Below are positions 44,216 to 54,187 of a stretch of DNA of 64,000 nt, in pieces; position 1 is the stretch's first letter, and each line of letters opens with the position of its first letter. The stretch lies in contig CM038705.1 of the NCBI GenBank assembly GCA_021613375.1, positions 8,534,595 to 8,598,594 of the forward strand, read 5' to 3'. Made by a program: the position numbers and the translations under genes. Under the pieces are notes generated by a model. That model did no database searches. It was not told where the DNA came from and saw nothing but the letters and a program-made list of their open reading frames with translations. Origin of the DNA: Megaleporinus macrocephalus. Its lineage: Eukaryota; Chordata; Actinopteri; Characiformes; Anostomidae.

Positions 44216-44980
44216 AAGTTTATTTGTCACATACATAGTCATACACGGTACAACTAGCAGTAATATGTTTGGACACCCACTCACATGAAACAATAAGATA
44301 GTATATAGTATAGTATAAAGAAATATATGGCAACAATATATCCTCTATATACTACCGCTCAAAAGTTTGGGATCACAGTGAAATGTTCTTGTTTTAATAG
44401 AGTATCTTCTTCCTTAACACAACAATGGACTGATGGGTCTCTAAAGAAAGTTGTTTCTTTCTGGTCATTTTGAGTCGGTCAGCAAGTCATCAACTGCTGA
44501 TCTTCAGATACTAAACTAACCTAGAATGTTATTCTCCCTTTTATACTCACTTATTAGTAGAATGTTTTTCAGCTGTGCATCACAATTGAGCAAGAGTGTC
44601 CTAACAACCAATTAGTCCAATAACATCCTTAACTTGGATTGGTGGTCGTACCAGGAGATTTAGACAGAGGACTGAGAATTGCTGATAATAGGACTATATG
44701 TAAAATAAGCCTCTATACAAAAATAGACTTTAATACAAACATTTTTATTCTTTAAAATCATCTGATACACTTACATTAATTGTAAAATGGACAATATTGT
44801 TTGTGAATTGCATGAAAATTGCATGAAATGAAATTCTAAAGTGATCCTAAACTTTTGAGCTGTAGTGTACACTAATATGCATTAATATACAAATGATAAT
44901 AGCTGCTGCTTTGGTTCAGAGCCTGAGCAGCCTGTGAGAAGAAGCTCATCTTATCATGGATAGTTCTTCTGTTGCCTGTT
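44216..44980 (+). repeat. dispersed repeat family E, copy 3, split by a Tc1 MITE
   Basis: The left part (44216-44349) carries GTTTATTTGTCACATACATA and ACAACTAGCAGTAATATGTT. The right part (44868-44980) carries TGCTGCTTTGGTTCAGAGCC and AGCAGCCTGTGAGAAGAAGC. In copy 1 the two parts are contiguous; here a 518-bp Tc1-type element separates them, which gives the order of insertion. Confidence 0.8.
44350..44867. mobile_element. Tc1/mariner-type MITE with TA target duplication
   Basis: 518 bp. It starts TACTACCGCTCAAAAGTTTG and ends in the inverse of CACTACAGCTCAAAAGTTTA, extending to AGGATCACTTTAGA against GGATCACAGTGAAA. TA dinucleotides flank both sides (44348-44349 and 44868-44869), as Tc1/mariner elements make. 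There is no open frame for a transposase inside, so it depended on a helper. It sits inside family E. Confidence 0.88.
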
Positions 44981-45665
44981 TCTCACTGCACTATGTTGAG
45001 TTATGGACTCTCAGGTGTGGTATCAGGTCTGTGGTGTTAAAAGTTTGTACTCACCCCGCGAGGAATGGTAGTTTTCCTTATTTTACAAGAGCCTTCGAGT
45101 CTGATATGGTCTAAAAACTTGCCAGACTGACCACACGTTTTCTTTCAGCACACGCAAGGCTTGCAGATTTAGTCTCATAGTCCAAAGTCAAAAGGGCTGT
45201 ATTTCCATCAAGTGTTTCCATCAGGGTGGAACTGCAGGGTCCTGTGATCAGCGGGCCTTGTCAGGGCTGCAGCAGTTCTTAACTCCCAAAATATTTCTCA
45301 CATGTTTTACCTCATCAGCTCTCAGGAGCGGCCGAAGTTGGAGAAATATGGCATACTTGGGCTGGAAATACACACAGCTGATCAATCGTCCCATCTCTGA
45401 TTGGCAGAAGAGTGGGTCATACCATTGAGTCACTATAAACGTGGACAAAGTCAGTCTGCCCTGGTCAACTGTAGGTGCTATTATATTATATTTAAAATGA
45501 AATGGAGAGATTCCATACCCAAGCGGTGAACAGCACACCAGTACTGGAGCAGTGAAACCGTGGACGTAAAGCAAAGTAAAGACTTTTAACACCACTGACC
45601 TGATACCACATCTGAGTTTCCATAACTCAACATAGTAGAGTGAGAATCAGACGACAGCAGAACTA
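44975..45665. mobile_element. inverted arms of a hAT-like sequence
   Basis: 44975-45060 and 45560-45665 are inverse copies of each other: TATGTTGAGTTATGGACTCT on the plus strand against the reverse of the AGTTTCCATAACTCAACATA segment. On the plus strand near 45568 the translation contains KTFNTTDLIPHL, close to the BED-finger tail seen at 36.1 kb, and the DNA of the two loci is similar. The loop between the arms contains a 115-codon minus frame (45248-45595) that I do not recognise. Confidence 0.55.
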
Positions 45666-45935
45666 GCAAACTAGAGCAACTGGACACCTCTGGGATGAAA
45701 GGGAACGTCAATTACAGGCCAGTTCTTCTTAACTATCATCGGTTCCTTAAAAAAATGAATCAGATATGCTCTTTTAACTGGATAGGCTGGAATCCCCATA
45801 TGTACATAGCTTTTTCAGGAGGATGGAGGCGGTTATAGTTGCATATAAATGCCCAGTTCTCTGGAACGTGACGTCCAACCAGCTCATATTGGCTTGGGCA
45901 GATGTCCACATACTTTTGGCAATGAAGTGCAGCTA
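45666..45935. mobile_element. right end of a GCCAAAAGTATGTGGACA-type element
   Basis: GATGTCCACATACTTTTGGC at 45900-45919 is the inverse of the ends seen at about 40393, 42118 and 43962. This is a widespread fish Tc1-like terminal sequence. The partner left end could be that at 43962, in which case the intervening elements are nested inside it; this is an inference. Confidence 0.55.
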
Positions 45936-46069
45936 CGATGTTCAATAATAATATAATATAATCATCTAATATAATAATATCTACTTTTGTATTGTTACAC
46001 TTAAATCAATATGTTTCACAAATCTTCGTACTGTGTTACCCCAACACTGCTTGTTGAGGTTTTTGGGCT

Positions 46070-46985
46070 GATTCCTACGGTGGCTGAGAAGACCCAATGC
46101 GCTGTAAATTCACAAACGCGCTATGGAAGTGTTTCTGGAGGACACTTAAAGGACGTGGGACCACATAGGCGGACGCAATGTAAACAGAACCACGCAGAGC
46201 CGTGGTAGCGTCTAATGAGAAGTAAGTTTAACTATATTTACTAACTATCCAGACTTGCTTCTCATTAGACGCTAGTGATGGCCAGATCAAGCCTCTTGAA
46301 GCATTGAAGCTTTCCATCCAGCTGGTTCATTACTCGAAGCTTCATGTGCACACGAACCCCCCTGCTGGCCAAAACTGTTATCGTCATTTCAACTATTTGC
46401 GATGGCCTCAGCATGAGAACAAGTACAAACATAAAACACCTTAATTTCATTTTCTGTGGTTCATTCATTTGTTCATCTGATCTGTGTTTGATTGCCAGTA
46501 TGATTACAGTCAGTAAATAAATACTATAGTATGTGAGATGTTGATGTTAAAACTGTTGCAGTGGTTTTAAGAGATGGGACAGTGATTGTGGTTTGATGGT
46601 GACTTTAAATTTTATTAAGAAACAATAAATCACGCCAATACTCGAACCACATCCTGAACCAGCGAGGCTTCAGACGCCATCAGTGACGTCACTCGCCCTA
46701 AACGAAGCAAGCCTCCATACGCGCTTCATAAACGACCTTCTGGATTTCTCGACTAAAGCTCTGAAGCATCGGTATCGTTTGCCCATCACTATTAGATGCT
46801 ACCAGAGTTCCACGTGGTTCTGTTAACATTGTGTCATCGTATGCAGTCCAACGTCCTCCAGAAACACTTCAGTTGGGTTGTGGACGGTTCTGCAGCGGTT
46901 CTTCAGTTGGGTTGTGGTTCTGCAGCGGTTCTTCAGTTGGGTTGTGGACGGTTGTGAATCTGCAGAGCGTTGAGTCTTCTCGACC
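46070..46985. mobile_element. long palindromic element interrupted by a hAT MITE
   Basis: The left arm (46070-46225) includes GAGAAGACCCAATGCGCTGT, GTGTTTCTGGAGGAC and GGTAGCGTCTAATGAGAAG. The right arm repeats these inverted: CTTCTCATTAGACGC at 46258-46272, then, after the insertion, TTAGATGCTACC, GTCCTCCAGAAACACTTC and GCGTTGAGTCTTCTCGACC. The inner CTAATGAGAAG arms are only about 30 bp apart, making a strong foldback. Small frames on both strands (46011-46208 and 46823-47086) encode the same residues from the two arms, confirming a repeat and not a gene. The right arm carries an extra CTGCAGCGGTTCTTCAGTTG duplication. Confidence 0.85.
46273..46791. mobile_element. hAT-type MITE with 8-bp target duplication
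   Basis: 519 bp. The ends TAGTGATGGCCAGATCAAGC and GTTTGCCCATCACTA are inverted repeats over about 11 bases, with CTCTGAAGC-type subterminal similarity. It is flanked by TTAGACGC (46265-46272) and TTAGATGC (46792-46799), an 8-bp duplication with one mismatch, typical of hAT insertion. There is no transposase frame. It lies in the right arm of the palindrome at 46070-46985 and is therefore the younger of the two. Confidence 0.88.
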
Positions 46986-47329
46986 ACCCTAGATTCCAGT
47001 AGATTTCTCCAGTCTGTCCACTTATAACACAAGCAAGAGTTTTCAAAGCTAGTACATAAGAAGTAGTGTTTTTTCACGTGATGCACGTCTACATTACTAT
47101 TTAGAAAAAAAACCTAAGCATACATCCGTTGCAATAACGTTTGTTTTGCATTACACTGTGTTGACTGACAATATTGAGGCTCTCGTAGCCCCTTCTTCAA
47201 CCCCTAAAAGGCCTGGACCCACTGGTGGACCCACAGTGATACTACACCCCCTATAACCATCTACAATCCTTTACAGCCTTGTAGTTACTAAATAATAAGA
47301 CATACACTACTATATAAAAAGTCTGAGGC

Positions 47330-47700
47330 ATCTAATCTGATAGTTTAAATCTGATTTATTTAGTAAGTGTATTTACACCAGATCTGATTAGAACAGATAT
47401 AAATAATCATACATACATACAACACAATACAAAGTAACATGAATATCTTATTGTGAGAGAAGTAGATCATATCTTGAGCTCCAGTTTGAAGAAGTGTAGT
47501 TCCAGATTTCTCCTGGACGCCCCAGACATTGTATGAATGTGTTCAGTTCCTTCAGCAGCAAATCTTGATTTAGCTTAATGAAGTACTGAGCAGTCAAAGC
47601 AGGTCTTAGAAGCTATAGAAGATTATAGAAGCTTGGAAAGGGTTAAATAAACTCACTACATACTGTATTAATAGTGTTTAAATATTTAAAGAATAAAATG
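47330..47700 (+). repeat. dispersed repeat family A, copy 4
   Basis: The longest 5' extension of the family: ACACCAGATCTGATTAGAAC, then the AATCATACATACATACAAC and CTCCTGGACGCCCCAGACAT blocks, and the AAGCTTGGAAAGGGTTAAAT end. It has a small deletion where the other copies read AGATCAAAGTTAGG. Confidence 0.85.
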
Positions 47701-48725
47701 TTTTACTGAGGAAATAAAGCTTCCTGTCTGGATAAAATAGTTTTTTAATATAATAATATTCCCAAAGTGCCTTGAACTCTTAGACCGTACTGTAAGGCTG
47801 GGATTTTAATGGGTTAAGCTCCGCCTTCCCGACTGGTCTCCAACTCATTTTGTTGCTACTCTGATAAGACTAAATTTTAATCCAGATTCCCTCACGTCTG
47901 TGTTCACGGCCGCGTGTTCTCGTTATGAGATCTGGTCCGGCCGTGCGAGACCACCACATTGGCAGCGAGTGCCTATTGTTTTCTATTAACGAGTTTCAAG
48001 TCAGTGAGTCTCGAGTCTTTTCTAAGTACAGGGAGAAGTATCAAACTGATTGCCGCTGGTAATGGACCATACGCTACAAAAGCAGCGGATATTAATTTGA
48101 ATACTGTTGAAGCATTGCTTTAAAATAACATTCCGTGCCATATCTTGGAGCAAAGAACGAGTGGTGGGGGGGGCGGGGTTGGATTTTGTATTGTTTTCTC
48201 TGGTTTTTAGTGTGTTTACCGCAGCGTTCGTGGTCAGCTTGTGGCCTGTAGTCTCCGGAGATGCTTCGGAATATCCCCATCTGCAGCTCCCTTGCTCCAG
48301 GGGCGAGAGAAAGAGAGAGAGAGAAAAAAAAAGAAAACGAAAAAAAACTTCTTCAGAAGCCGTGTTAGAAACATTGGTCTCCCAGTGGACGCGCTGCAGC
48401 ATCCCCGCAGATGAGCCGCGCCGCTGGCTTAGTTTATGTGTGTGCGTGAGCGTGTGTGGCGGCGAAGGACGGTAAACTCGCTGTTTATGCTTTTAAATGG
48501 CTTTGCGAATTTGTCAGCCGTGTACTTCTGAGCTGGTGGCGGTCGGGGATGAGTCAGGAAGATGGCGAAGAGCGGGAAAAAAAGGAAATTAGACCAGAAA
48601 GGGAGTGATGAGAGCCGTGTGACAAATACGTGGAAGAAATGAGGGAAAGAAACGGAAGACGGAGAGAGAAAATCTGGCACTACGTACTGTGGTGGTGCCT
48701 TGCGTTAAAAAATAAATGCTCTGGT
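47701..48725. other. no supported gene; GC-rich patch 48160-48480
   Basis: Complex, partly GC-rich sequence. A 122-codon plus frame (48107-48475) is overlapped by antisense frames of 126 and 62 codons. It contains an arginine/lysine run made by a GAGAGA/AAAAG stretch at 48304-48345. No domain is recognised, so neither strand is called. A promoter or first exon cannot be excluded. Confidence 0.4.
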
Positions 48726-49735
48726 GAATCAGTAGTGACACGACGGAAGATGAGCCTGCATCATATTCAGTGGTAACCGTGACTGTTGGCTTCGTTTTAG
48801 GACACGCAAACAAGAACCTCTATGAGAAGGTTCGTTACTTCTAGCGCCTCTATGGGATTTCCAATAGTATGTTAGCTAAATGTGTAGGCATTCATTCATT
48901 TTGTATATTGGCATCACATACTGTGTATTGGAAGTGTTCCAAAGTGACAAAAGCTCAACAACAGCCCAGCTTAGTAAAGCTCCAGACCCTGCAACCTCAC
49001 ACAGCATGGAAGTTGTTTCACATTTAACCATTTTTCTCCAATAATTCTCGATAAACGGCAACATTTGAAGCTTTTAAACGCATTCCGTTTGCTTTAACTA
49101 CGATTATAATAAACATTAACATATCATCGCTATCCAAAGAAAGGCATATGAATCAGTAGTGACACGACGGAAGATTAGCCTGCATCATATTCAGTGGTAA
49201 CCGTGACTGTTGGCTTCGTTTTGGGACACGCAAACAAGAACCTCTATGAGAAGGTTCATTACTTCTAGCGCCTCTATGGGATTTCCAATAGTATGTTAGC
49301 TATATGTGTTTATTTTGTATATTGGCATCACATATTGTGTATTGGAAGTGTGCCGGAGTGACAACAGCTCAACGACAGCCCAGCTTAGTAAAGCTCCAGA
49401 TCATTGCAACCTCACACAGCATGGAAGTTGTTTTACATTTAACCATTTTTCTCCAATAATTCTTGATAGACGACAACATTTGAAGCTTTCAAACGCATTC
49501 AGTTTGCATTAACTACGATTATAATAAGCATTAACATATCATCGCTATCCAAAGAAAGACATATGAATCAGTAGTGAGGCGGAGGAAGATGAGCCTGCAT
49601 CAGATTCAGTGGTAACCGTGACTGTTGGCTTCGGTTCAGGACACGCAAACAAGAACCTCTATGAGAAGGTTCATTACTTCTAACGCCTCTATGGGATTTC
49701 CAATAGTATGTTAGCTATATGTGTACGCATTCATC
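48726..49735. repeat. tandem repeat of about 415-424 bp, 2.4 copies
   Basis: Copies start at 48726, 49150 and 49565 with GAATCAGTAGTGA. They share GCCTGCATCATATTCAGTGG, AACAAGAACCTCTATGAGAA, GGATTTCCAATAGTATGTTA and CAGCATGGAAGTTGTTT. Copy 3 loses the middle ~230 bp: the phrase GCATTCAT joins directly to CCAAAGAAA. The unit junction reads CTATCCAAAGAAAGGCATAT, similar to a family C terminal repeat, and family C follows copy 3. The mirrored frames at 48876-49064 and 49306-49512 come from the repeated unit. Confidence 0.93.
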
Positions 49736-49983
49736 CAAAGAAAAGCATGTGTCTTCATTTTTGTTTTTTGATTTCCATTGTTCTATATCATTTGAACACA
49801 ACAGTTCTTATATCCTATAAAATATATATATCTTGTAACAGTCTTTATCTCCTATAAAACTTTCATGATGAATGGACCCATAGAAATGCTCCCTAATCAC
49901 TTGGAAGATATCCATTGATTTACATTGAAACCAAAATTGTGGCCTCTCCTGTGAAGTTTCTAGCTGGTTTTCTTTGAATAGCA
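49736..49983 (+). mobile_element. family C short TIR element, complete-looking copy
   Basis: The left end CCAAAGAAAAGCATGTGTCTTC is the inverse of a right end of the type GTTTTCTTTGAATAGC. The interior has GATGAATGGACCCATAGAAA, TTGATTTACATTGAAA and GGCCTCTCCTGTGAAGTTTC, which are the family landmarks, plus a local TATCCTATAAAA/TATCTCCTATAAAA duplication. No coding. It is useful as the reference copy for the family in this window. Confidence 0.8.
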
Positions 49984-50096
49984 ACTACATACTCTACAGT
50001 TTTACAGTGATTGCTTTAGTAAACTTTGCAGGCATAGGGCTGCTGCTGTTTTTAAAAAAATATGGGGTAAACGAAGGCTTATATTCCTTTACATTT

Positions 50097-50480
50097 ATAG
50101 GGTGTGTCTCAAAACCTACTGAGCTCCTACATAGGCAGCATTGTACATCATAGTATGCGCTCCTGACATGTAGACTGTCCCAATACTTACATACCTTAAA
50201 CATGCTGTCTACTGAGAAACCTTATTTAGACCTGATTTTAAGGAAGCATCGAACTCAATCCCATGATGCAACTCAACTCAGTCAGGTGGTTTTAAAATGT
50301 GAGTTATTTTGATTCTCTCTGGAGTTTTAATGTGTTTCTGGTCATATAATCACACAAAACAGTATTTTATTATCAACTCTGTAACAAGTCGTTCACCATT
50401 TATCAGTTTTATACTCAAGCCATTAGCATTTATGCGAGCGGATTAACGGCTGGTAACTTAGCAACCAGCTGTACTGATTT
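50097..50480 (+). mobile_element. non-autonomous DNA transposon family F, copy 2
   Basis: The left end GGTGTGTCTCAAAACCTACT and the GAGCTCCTACATAGGCAGC block match the reverse complement of 1450-1885. Further shared landmarks are ATGCTGTCTACTGAGAAAC, GTTTCTGGTCATATAATCAC and GGTAACTTAGCAACCAGC. The right end is not sharp, and the copy appears truncated before the second inverted terminus. Confidence 0.75.
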
Positions 50481-50572
50481 AACATTTATTGTTTCTACAC
50501 TATACTAATGATATGAACGTGCTATGTAAACAATATTCCTAAAATATACAGTATCTATATTTAACTACAGCA

Positions 50573-50710
50573 TAAATGAGCCTTGCCCAATGACTATTAT
50601 TGGTATAGTGTGAGGTGGTCTTCCAGGTGGGGAACGAAATCCCAGTCTACAGCATAGACATCAGCAGTGCCACCCACAACACTATACCAACAACCTTATA
50701 GCACCCACCT
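50573..50710 (-). mobile_element. tRNA-like SINE, second family, copy 1
   Basis: On the minus strand TTGGTATAGTGTTGTGGGTG resembles an A box, and GGGATTTCGTTCCCC sits where a B box should be. GTCATTGGGCAAGGCTCA follows. A sister copy lies about 185 bp downstream. Body length and box spacing fit a short tRNA-derived SINE, and the boxes are degenerate. Confidence 0.65.
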
Positions 50711-50754
50711 ATTCAGGGACTTATCCTGGACCTCCAGAAAGCCTTAAATGATGC

Positions 50755-50890
50755 TAACAGCATGAATGAGCCTTACCCAATGACTCTTATTGGTATAGTG
50801 AGAGGTTGTTACCCAATATAGGGAATGAAACCCCAGTCTACAGCCTGGAGGGCATCAGCGTTACCCAAACACTACACTAACCACCGTAGG
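50755..50890 (-). mobile_element. tRNA-like SINE, second family, copy 2
   Basis: On the minus strand GGTGGTTAGTGTAGTGTTTG (A-box region), GGGGTTTCATTCCC (B-box region) and GTCATTGGGTAAGGCTCATT. It is parallel to the copy at 50573-50710; the pair is either two insertions or one duplicated segment. Confidence 0.65.
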
Positions 50891-51844
50891 CTCCTAGTTT
50901 AAATACACGTATGATGACTCTGAGAAATAAGCTAAAAGATATAAGCTTCTAAAAATCATCTGGAAATGCCAGATTTGTATGCTTTCATTCTGAGACATGC
51001 TTGTTTTCTTCTTTGATGATGAATCATGATGTTGATGAAGAAGTGATATACATCGTTCAGCTGTAGCGAAAGATACAGTAACATGAAGGAGGCTGTTCCG
51101 GATCGTCTCTCTTTTGCTTTTGTTGCTCATACACACATACACACACACACGCAGGCACACACAGGCACACACTTTGGCGACTCCACATGAATCCCTTTGA
51201 TCCCTGCATACACTGTTCATGCACGCACACACACACACACTGGCGCTCTCACCCTGCGAGCCTGATCCCTCCATCAGCAGGCGGGCAAAGCACACGCAAC
51301 GGGGAAAGAAAGAAAGAGAGAGAGAGAGAGAGAGAGAGTCTGAGGCATCTCAAGGAACTACATCAATTCTGAAATGTATTATTGTTATTATTGTTGTTGT
51401 TGTTGTTGTTATGCAGGCACAGATCAGTTTGAATTGTGTTTAATATAATAACCGAGTGGAGTATATTTATAAAGTGTGTTTAAATATTTAAGAGTTTGGC
51501 CAAAATGCTGTATATCAGATAAAAAATGGATGAAAAAAAGCAGGAGAACAAAGAGACTTTCTAAGAAATCATAATTAAAGGGAATAAAATCACTAGAAAC
51601 CAAAACAACACAGAACAATAATTATACAAAATACATGAAGGAACTGTTTTAGCGCTGTTGAGTAAAGTCTGGAACAAAGTAGAGCATGCTGTTTATTTAT
51701 TTATTTATTTAGGACCTTATCGCTTTGTTAAAATATTGATATTTAATATTAATTTCCATTAAAATGATATATTCATACGTCTATAACATCCTTATATCTA
51801 CACACATTATCCACTGTATCATCTCTACTTACCACATAGGAGCT
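50891..51844. other. no gene; CA, GA, GTT and TTTA microsatellites
   Basis: Imperfect (CA)n at about 51129-51172 and 51224-51240, (GA)n at about 51316-51338, (GTT)n at about 51383-51410, and (TTTA)n at about 51691-51711. Frames on both strands at 50894-51443 pass through these runs and are not recognisable. Confidence 0.6.
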
Positions 51845-52250
51845 CTCTGAAGCTCTACACTTACAGACTGTAGTCCGTCTGATTCTCTGTACACTTTGTT
51901 ACCCTGTTCTTCAATGGTCAGGACCCCCAGGGGACCACCACAGAGCAGGTATTATGTGGGTGGTGGATCATTCTCGGCACTGCAGCGATGTCCTATGGGC
52001 AGCCTCCTGTGAGTGCTGATGAAGGACTAGAGGAACACAAACTGTGCAGCAGCAGATGAGCTACTGTCTCTGACTTTACATCTACAAGGTGGCCCAGCAT
52101 GATAATAGCGTCTAACAGAGTGGACAGTGAGTGGACACAGTGTTTAAAATCTCCAGCAGCAGCACTGCTGCGTCTGATTCTCTGATTCCCTCACACCAGC
52201 ATAACACACACTAGCACACCATCTGTGGTGGTTTTGACCGTTGCAGAGGT
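51845..52250. mobile_element. palindromic fish repeat family G, copy 1
   Basis: Contains AATGGTCAGGACCCCC, GACCACCACAGAGCAGGTAT, GTGGTGGATCATTCTCGGCA and, further on, TCTGACTTTACATCTACAAG and GTGGACAGTGAGTGGACACA. The order and wording match a palindromic element I remember as abundant in characins and catfishes. A shorter copy is at 53880-54085. No coding. Confidence 0.7.
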
Positions 52251-52484
52251 GCACGGTATCTGATCTCAGTCAATCAATGAGTGGTCTCTAACTTGGCCTC
52301 CACACGTTCAACAGCAGCGAGCAGGCTGCTGGAACCTGATCTCTGTCTGCTAGGCTTCACTTTTTGCTTCGGATCTCAAAACATCCACAGGTGTTCTGTC
52401 CAGCCTTCCAGAGAGAAGTGAGAAGACCACTCAGCGCTATGGTTCTGAAAGAACGTTAGGTAATAATTATTATTATACTCTATA

Positions 52485-52618
52485 ACCGAGTGGTGAGGGT
52501 CTGCTCTGACTGTGAGACTGAGCACTGTGAGTGTAGTGGGTCGTGGAGCGGTGAGGGTCTGCTCTGACTGTGAGACTGAGCACTGAGAGTGTAGTGGGTC
52601 GTGGAGTGGTGTGGGGCT
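52485..52618. repeat. two tandem units of about 65 bp
   Basis: GTGAGGGTCTGCTCTGACTG through GAGTGTAGTGGGTCGTGGAG occurs twice in a row with two or three changes. The antisense frames here simply repeat. Confidence 0.85.
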
Positions 52619-53540
52619 TACGGCAGCCCCCGCTGCTTGCTGAGGACAGTAACTGAAGATCATGTGTGTTCACCTTAGAGTCTCCAAAAGTCTAGATTTG
52701 TCGCTATTCGTTTTTTTTAACAAAGAAAGTCACTAGAGGGTCTGAAAAGTTGCTAAATATTTAATAAGTTGGCAACACTGCTCGTCCTCCTTAATATAAG
52801 TCACCGTTATTGTTATTTTAAGGTGAAATCGTTCCGTAATGTTGCTTGAATTCCATTTCACTTCATTCCACTTACAGAGACAGAAGACTGCAACTAAAGA
52901 AACGTCTGTATAATAATAAGAACGGGAAGAGCCCCGTTCCTCCAAAGGGCAATCGATAACGAATTACACCATTTGTGTAAATGTTATATTGCATGGCATA
53001 TCGCTCGTTTAGCATCATAATGACTGAAGCTATCGCCGAAGCCATATTTCCCTGGGACGCACATACCCAACCTATCCAAGGCTTACATCACCACAGCAAA
53101 CAAACATTGTCTCCCATCCTCACAGATGACATCGGCGGGACGCGGGCCGGCCGCTGTAGAATGCTCTTTGTTTTTGCTTTACTGAGGGCAATAACATTAG
53201 CCCCGTGTTTAAAAAGTCATTTCAGCCTCAATGTTCAAAGTAATTTCTTGTATTGTGTTAGCGCAGACAAAAGTAATAGCATTACACGAGGCTCCGCCGT
53301 AGCAGGGCTGAGGCTTTTTCTTTTTTTCCTCTCTCTCTCTCTCGTTTCTTTACCTCCATGCTGCCTGGAAGTCAGTGTTTAATATGATAAGACTGTTTCA
53401 CCTGCAGTTCCTCATTTCCATCTGGCTCCGTGCAAATTACAGAAGCACATTCGGCCCTGTGGCGGAAAAAAGACCAGCCATTGACGTCTTCTCCCGGCTG
53501 CATCTCATTGAGCGCTCTTTAACTGGGGGGAACCGCTGCT
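52619..53540. other. complex, low-repeat stretch; possible regulatory island 52930-53540
   Basis: No tandem structure. From about 52930 the sequence has the dense mixed texture of vertebrate conserved non-coding DNA, e.g. TGACTGAAGCTATCGCCGAA and CTCACAGATGACATCGGCG. A 133-codon plus frame (52981-53382) covers it but has no recognisable domain and ends in a CT-rich leucine/serine tail. An exon is possible but unsupported. Confidence 0.4.
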
Positions 53541-53879
53541 GCATGTGAAACTAAGCCCTGAGTTCCCCTCCATTCACCACCGACTGAATATAAAGCACAA
53601 CTCTGATCAGACAGTCGGCCCAGGCCTCTCTAAGAACTGCCGGTTTAACTCCTACAGGTCTGGAGGCGCTGGTTAGTAGACTCGCTGGGCTGTTTGAACG
53701 TGATTGCATGCATTTGATAGTATGTCACGTATATACGTGTATATGCAAATGTCAGAGACCACCCTTTTGTTTAATCAGCCAATAAATGCAAGTTATTTGA
53801 TCAGGTCAGATGTATAGATCGGGTTTCAATTATAAGATAATCCAATTATAGATAATCCAATTACATAAGGAAAACAGAA
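53541..53879. other. no feature recognised
   Basis: Ordinary sequence with a short TACGTGTATATGC-type AT stretch and two AATCCAATTA words. No gene or repeat is assigned. Confidence 0.35.
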
Positions 53880-54085
53880 AGTCTGCACTCACTGTATAGG
53901 ATCTACACAGACTGTATTCTACAGACTCTGTTCTTTAATGATCAGGACCCCCACAGAGCAGGTACTATTTGGGTGCTGGATCATTCTCAGCACTGCAGTG
54001 ACACTGACTTTGTGATGGTAGCGTGGTAGTGTGAAATGTGCCAGTGTGAGTGGATCAGACACAGCATCACAACCCCAGGAGTAAC
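53880..54085. mobile_element. palindromic fish repeat family G, copy 2
   Basis: TAATGATCAGGACCCCCACA, GAGCAGGTACTATTTGGGTG, CTGGATCATTCTCAGCACTG and GTGAGTGGATCAGACACAGC match the left half of 51845-52250. The right half is missing. Confidence 0.75.
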
Positions 54086-54187
54086 CTGTAAGTAGCAGCC
54101 ATGCTGAGTGATTTGATCATTGTTTGCTGGTTAAAGCATCTTAAACTGAAACGTTCATAGTATGTAACAACTTACCCAGCCTGCATC

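Noticed and set aside
45248..45595. 115-codon minus-strand frame as a host exon
   Set aside because: It lies in the loop of a hAT-like inverted structure and resembles no family I know. Without a homology search there is no ground to call it.
48107..48475. 122-codon plus frame near a GC-rich patch as a first exon
   Set aside because: Antisense frames of similar length overlap it, and half of it is a lysine/arginine run from a GA/AAAAG stretch. A promoter could not be shown.
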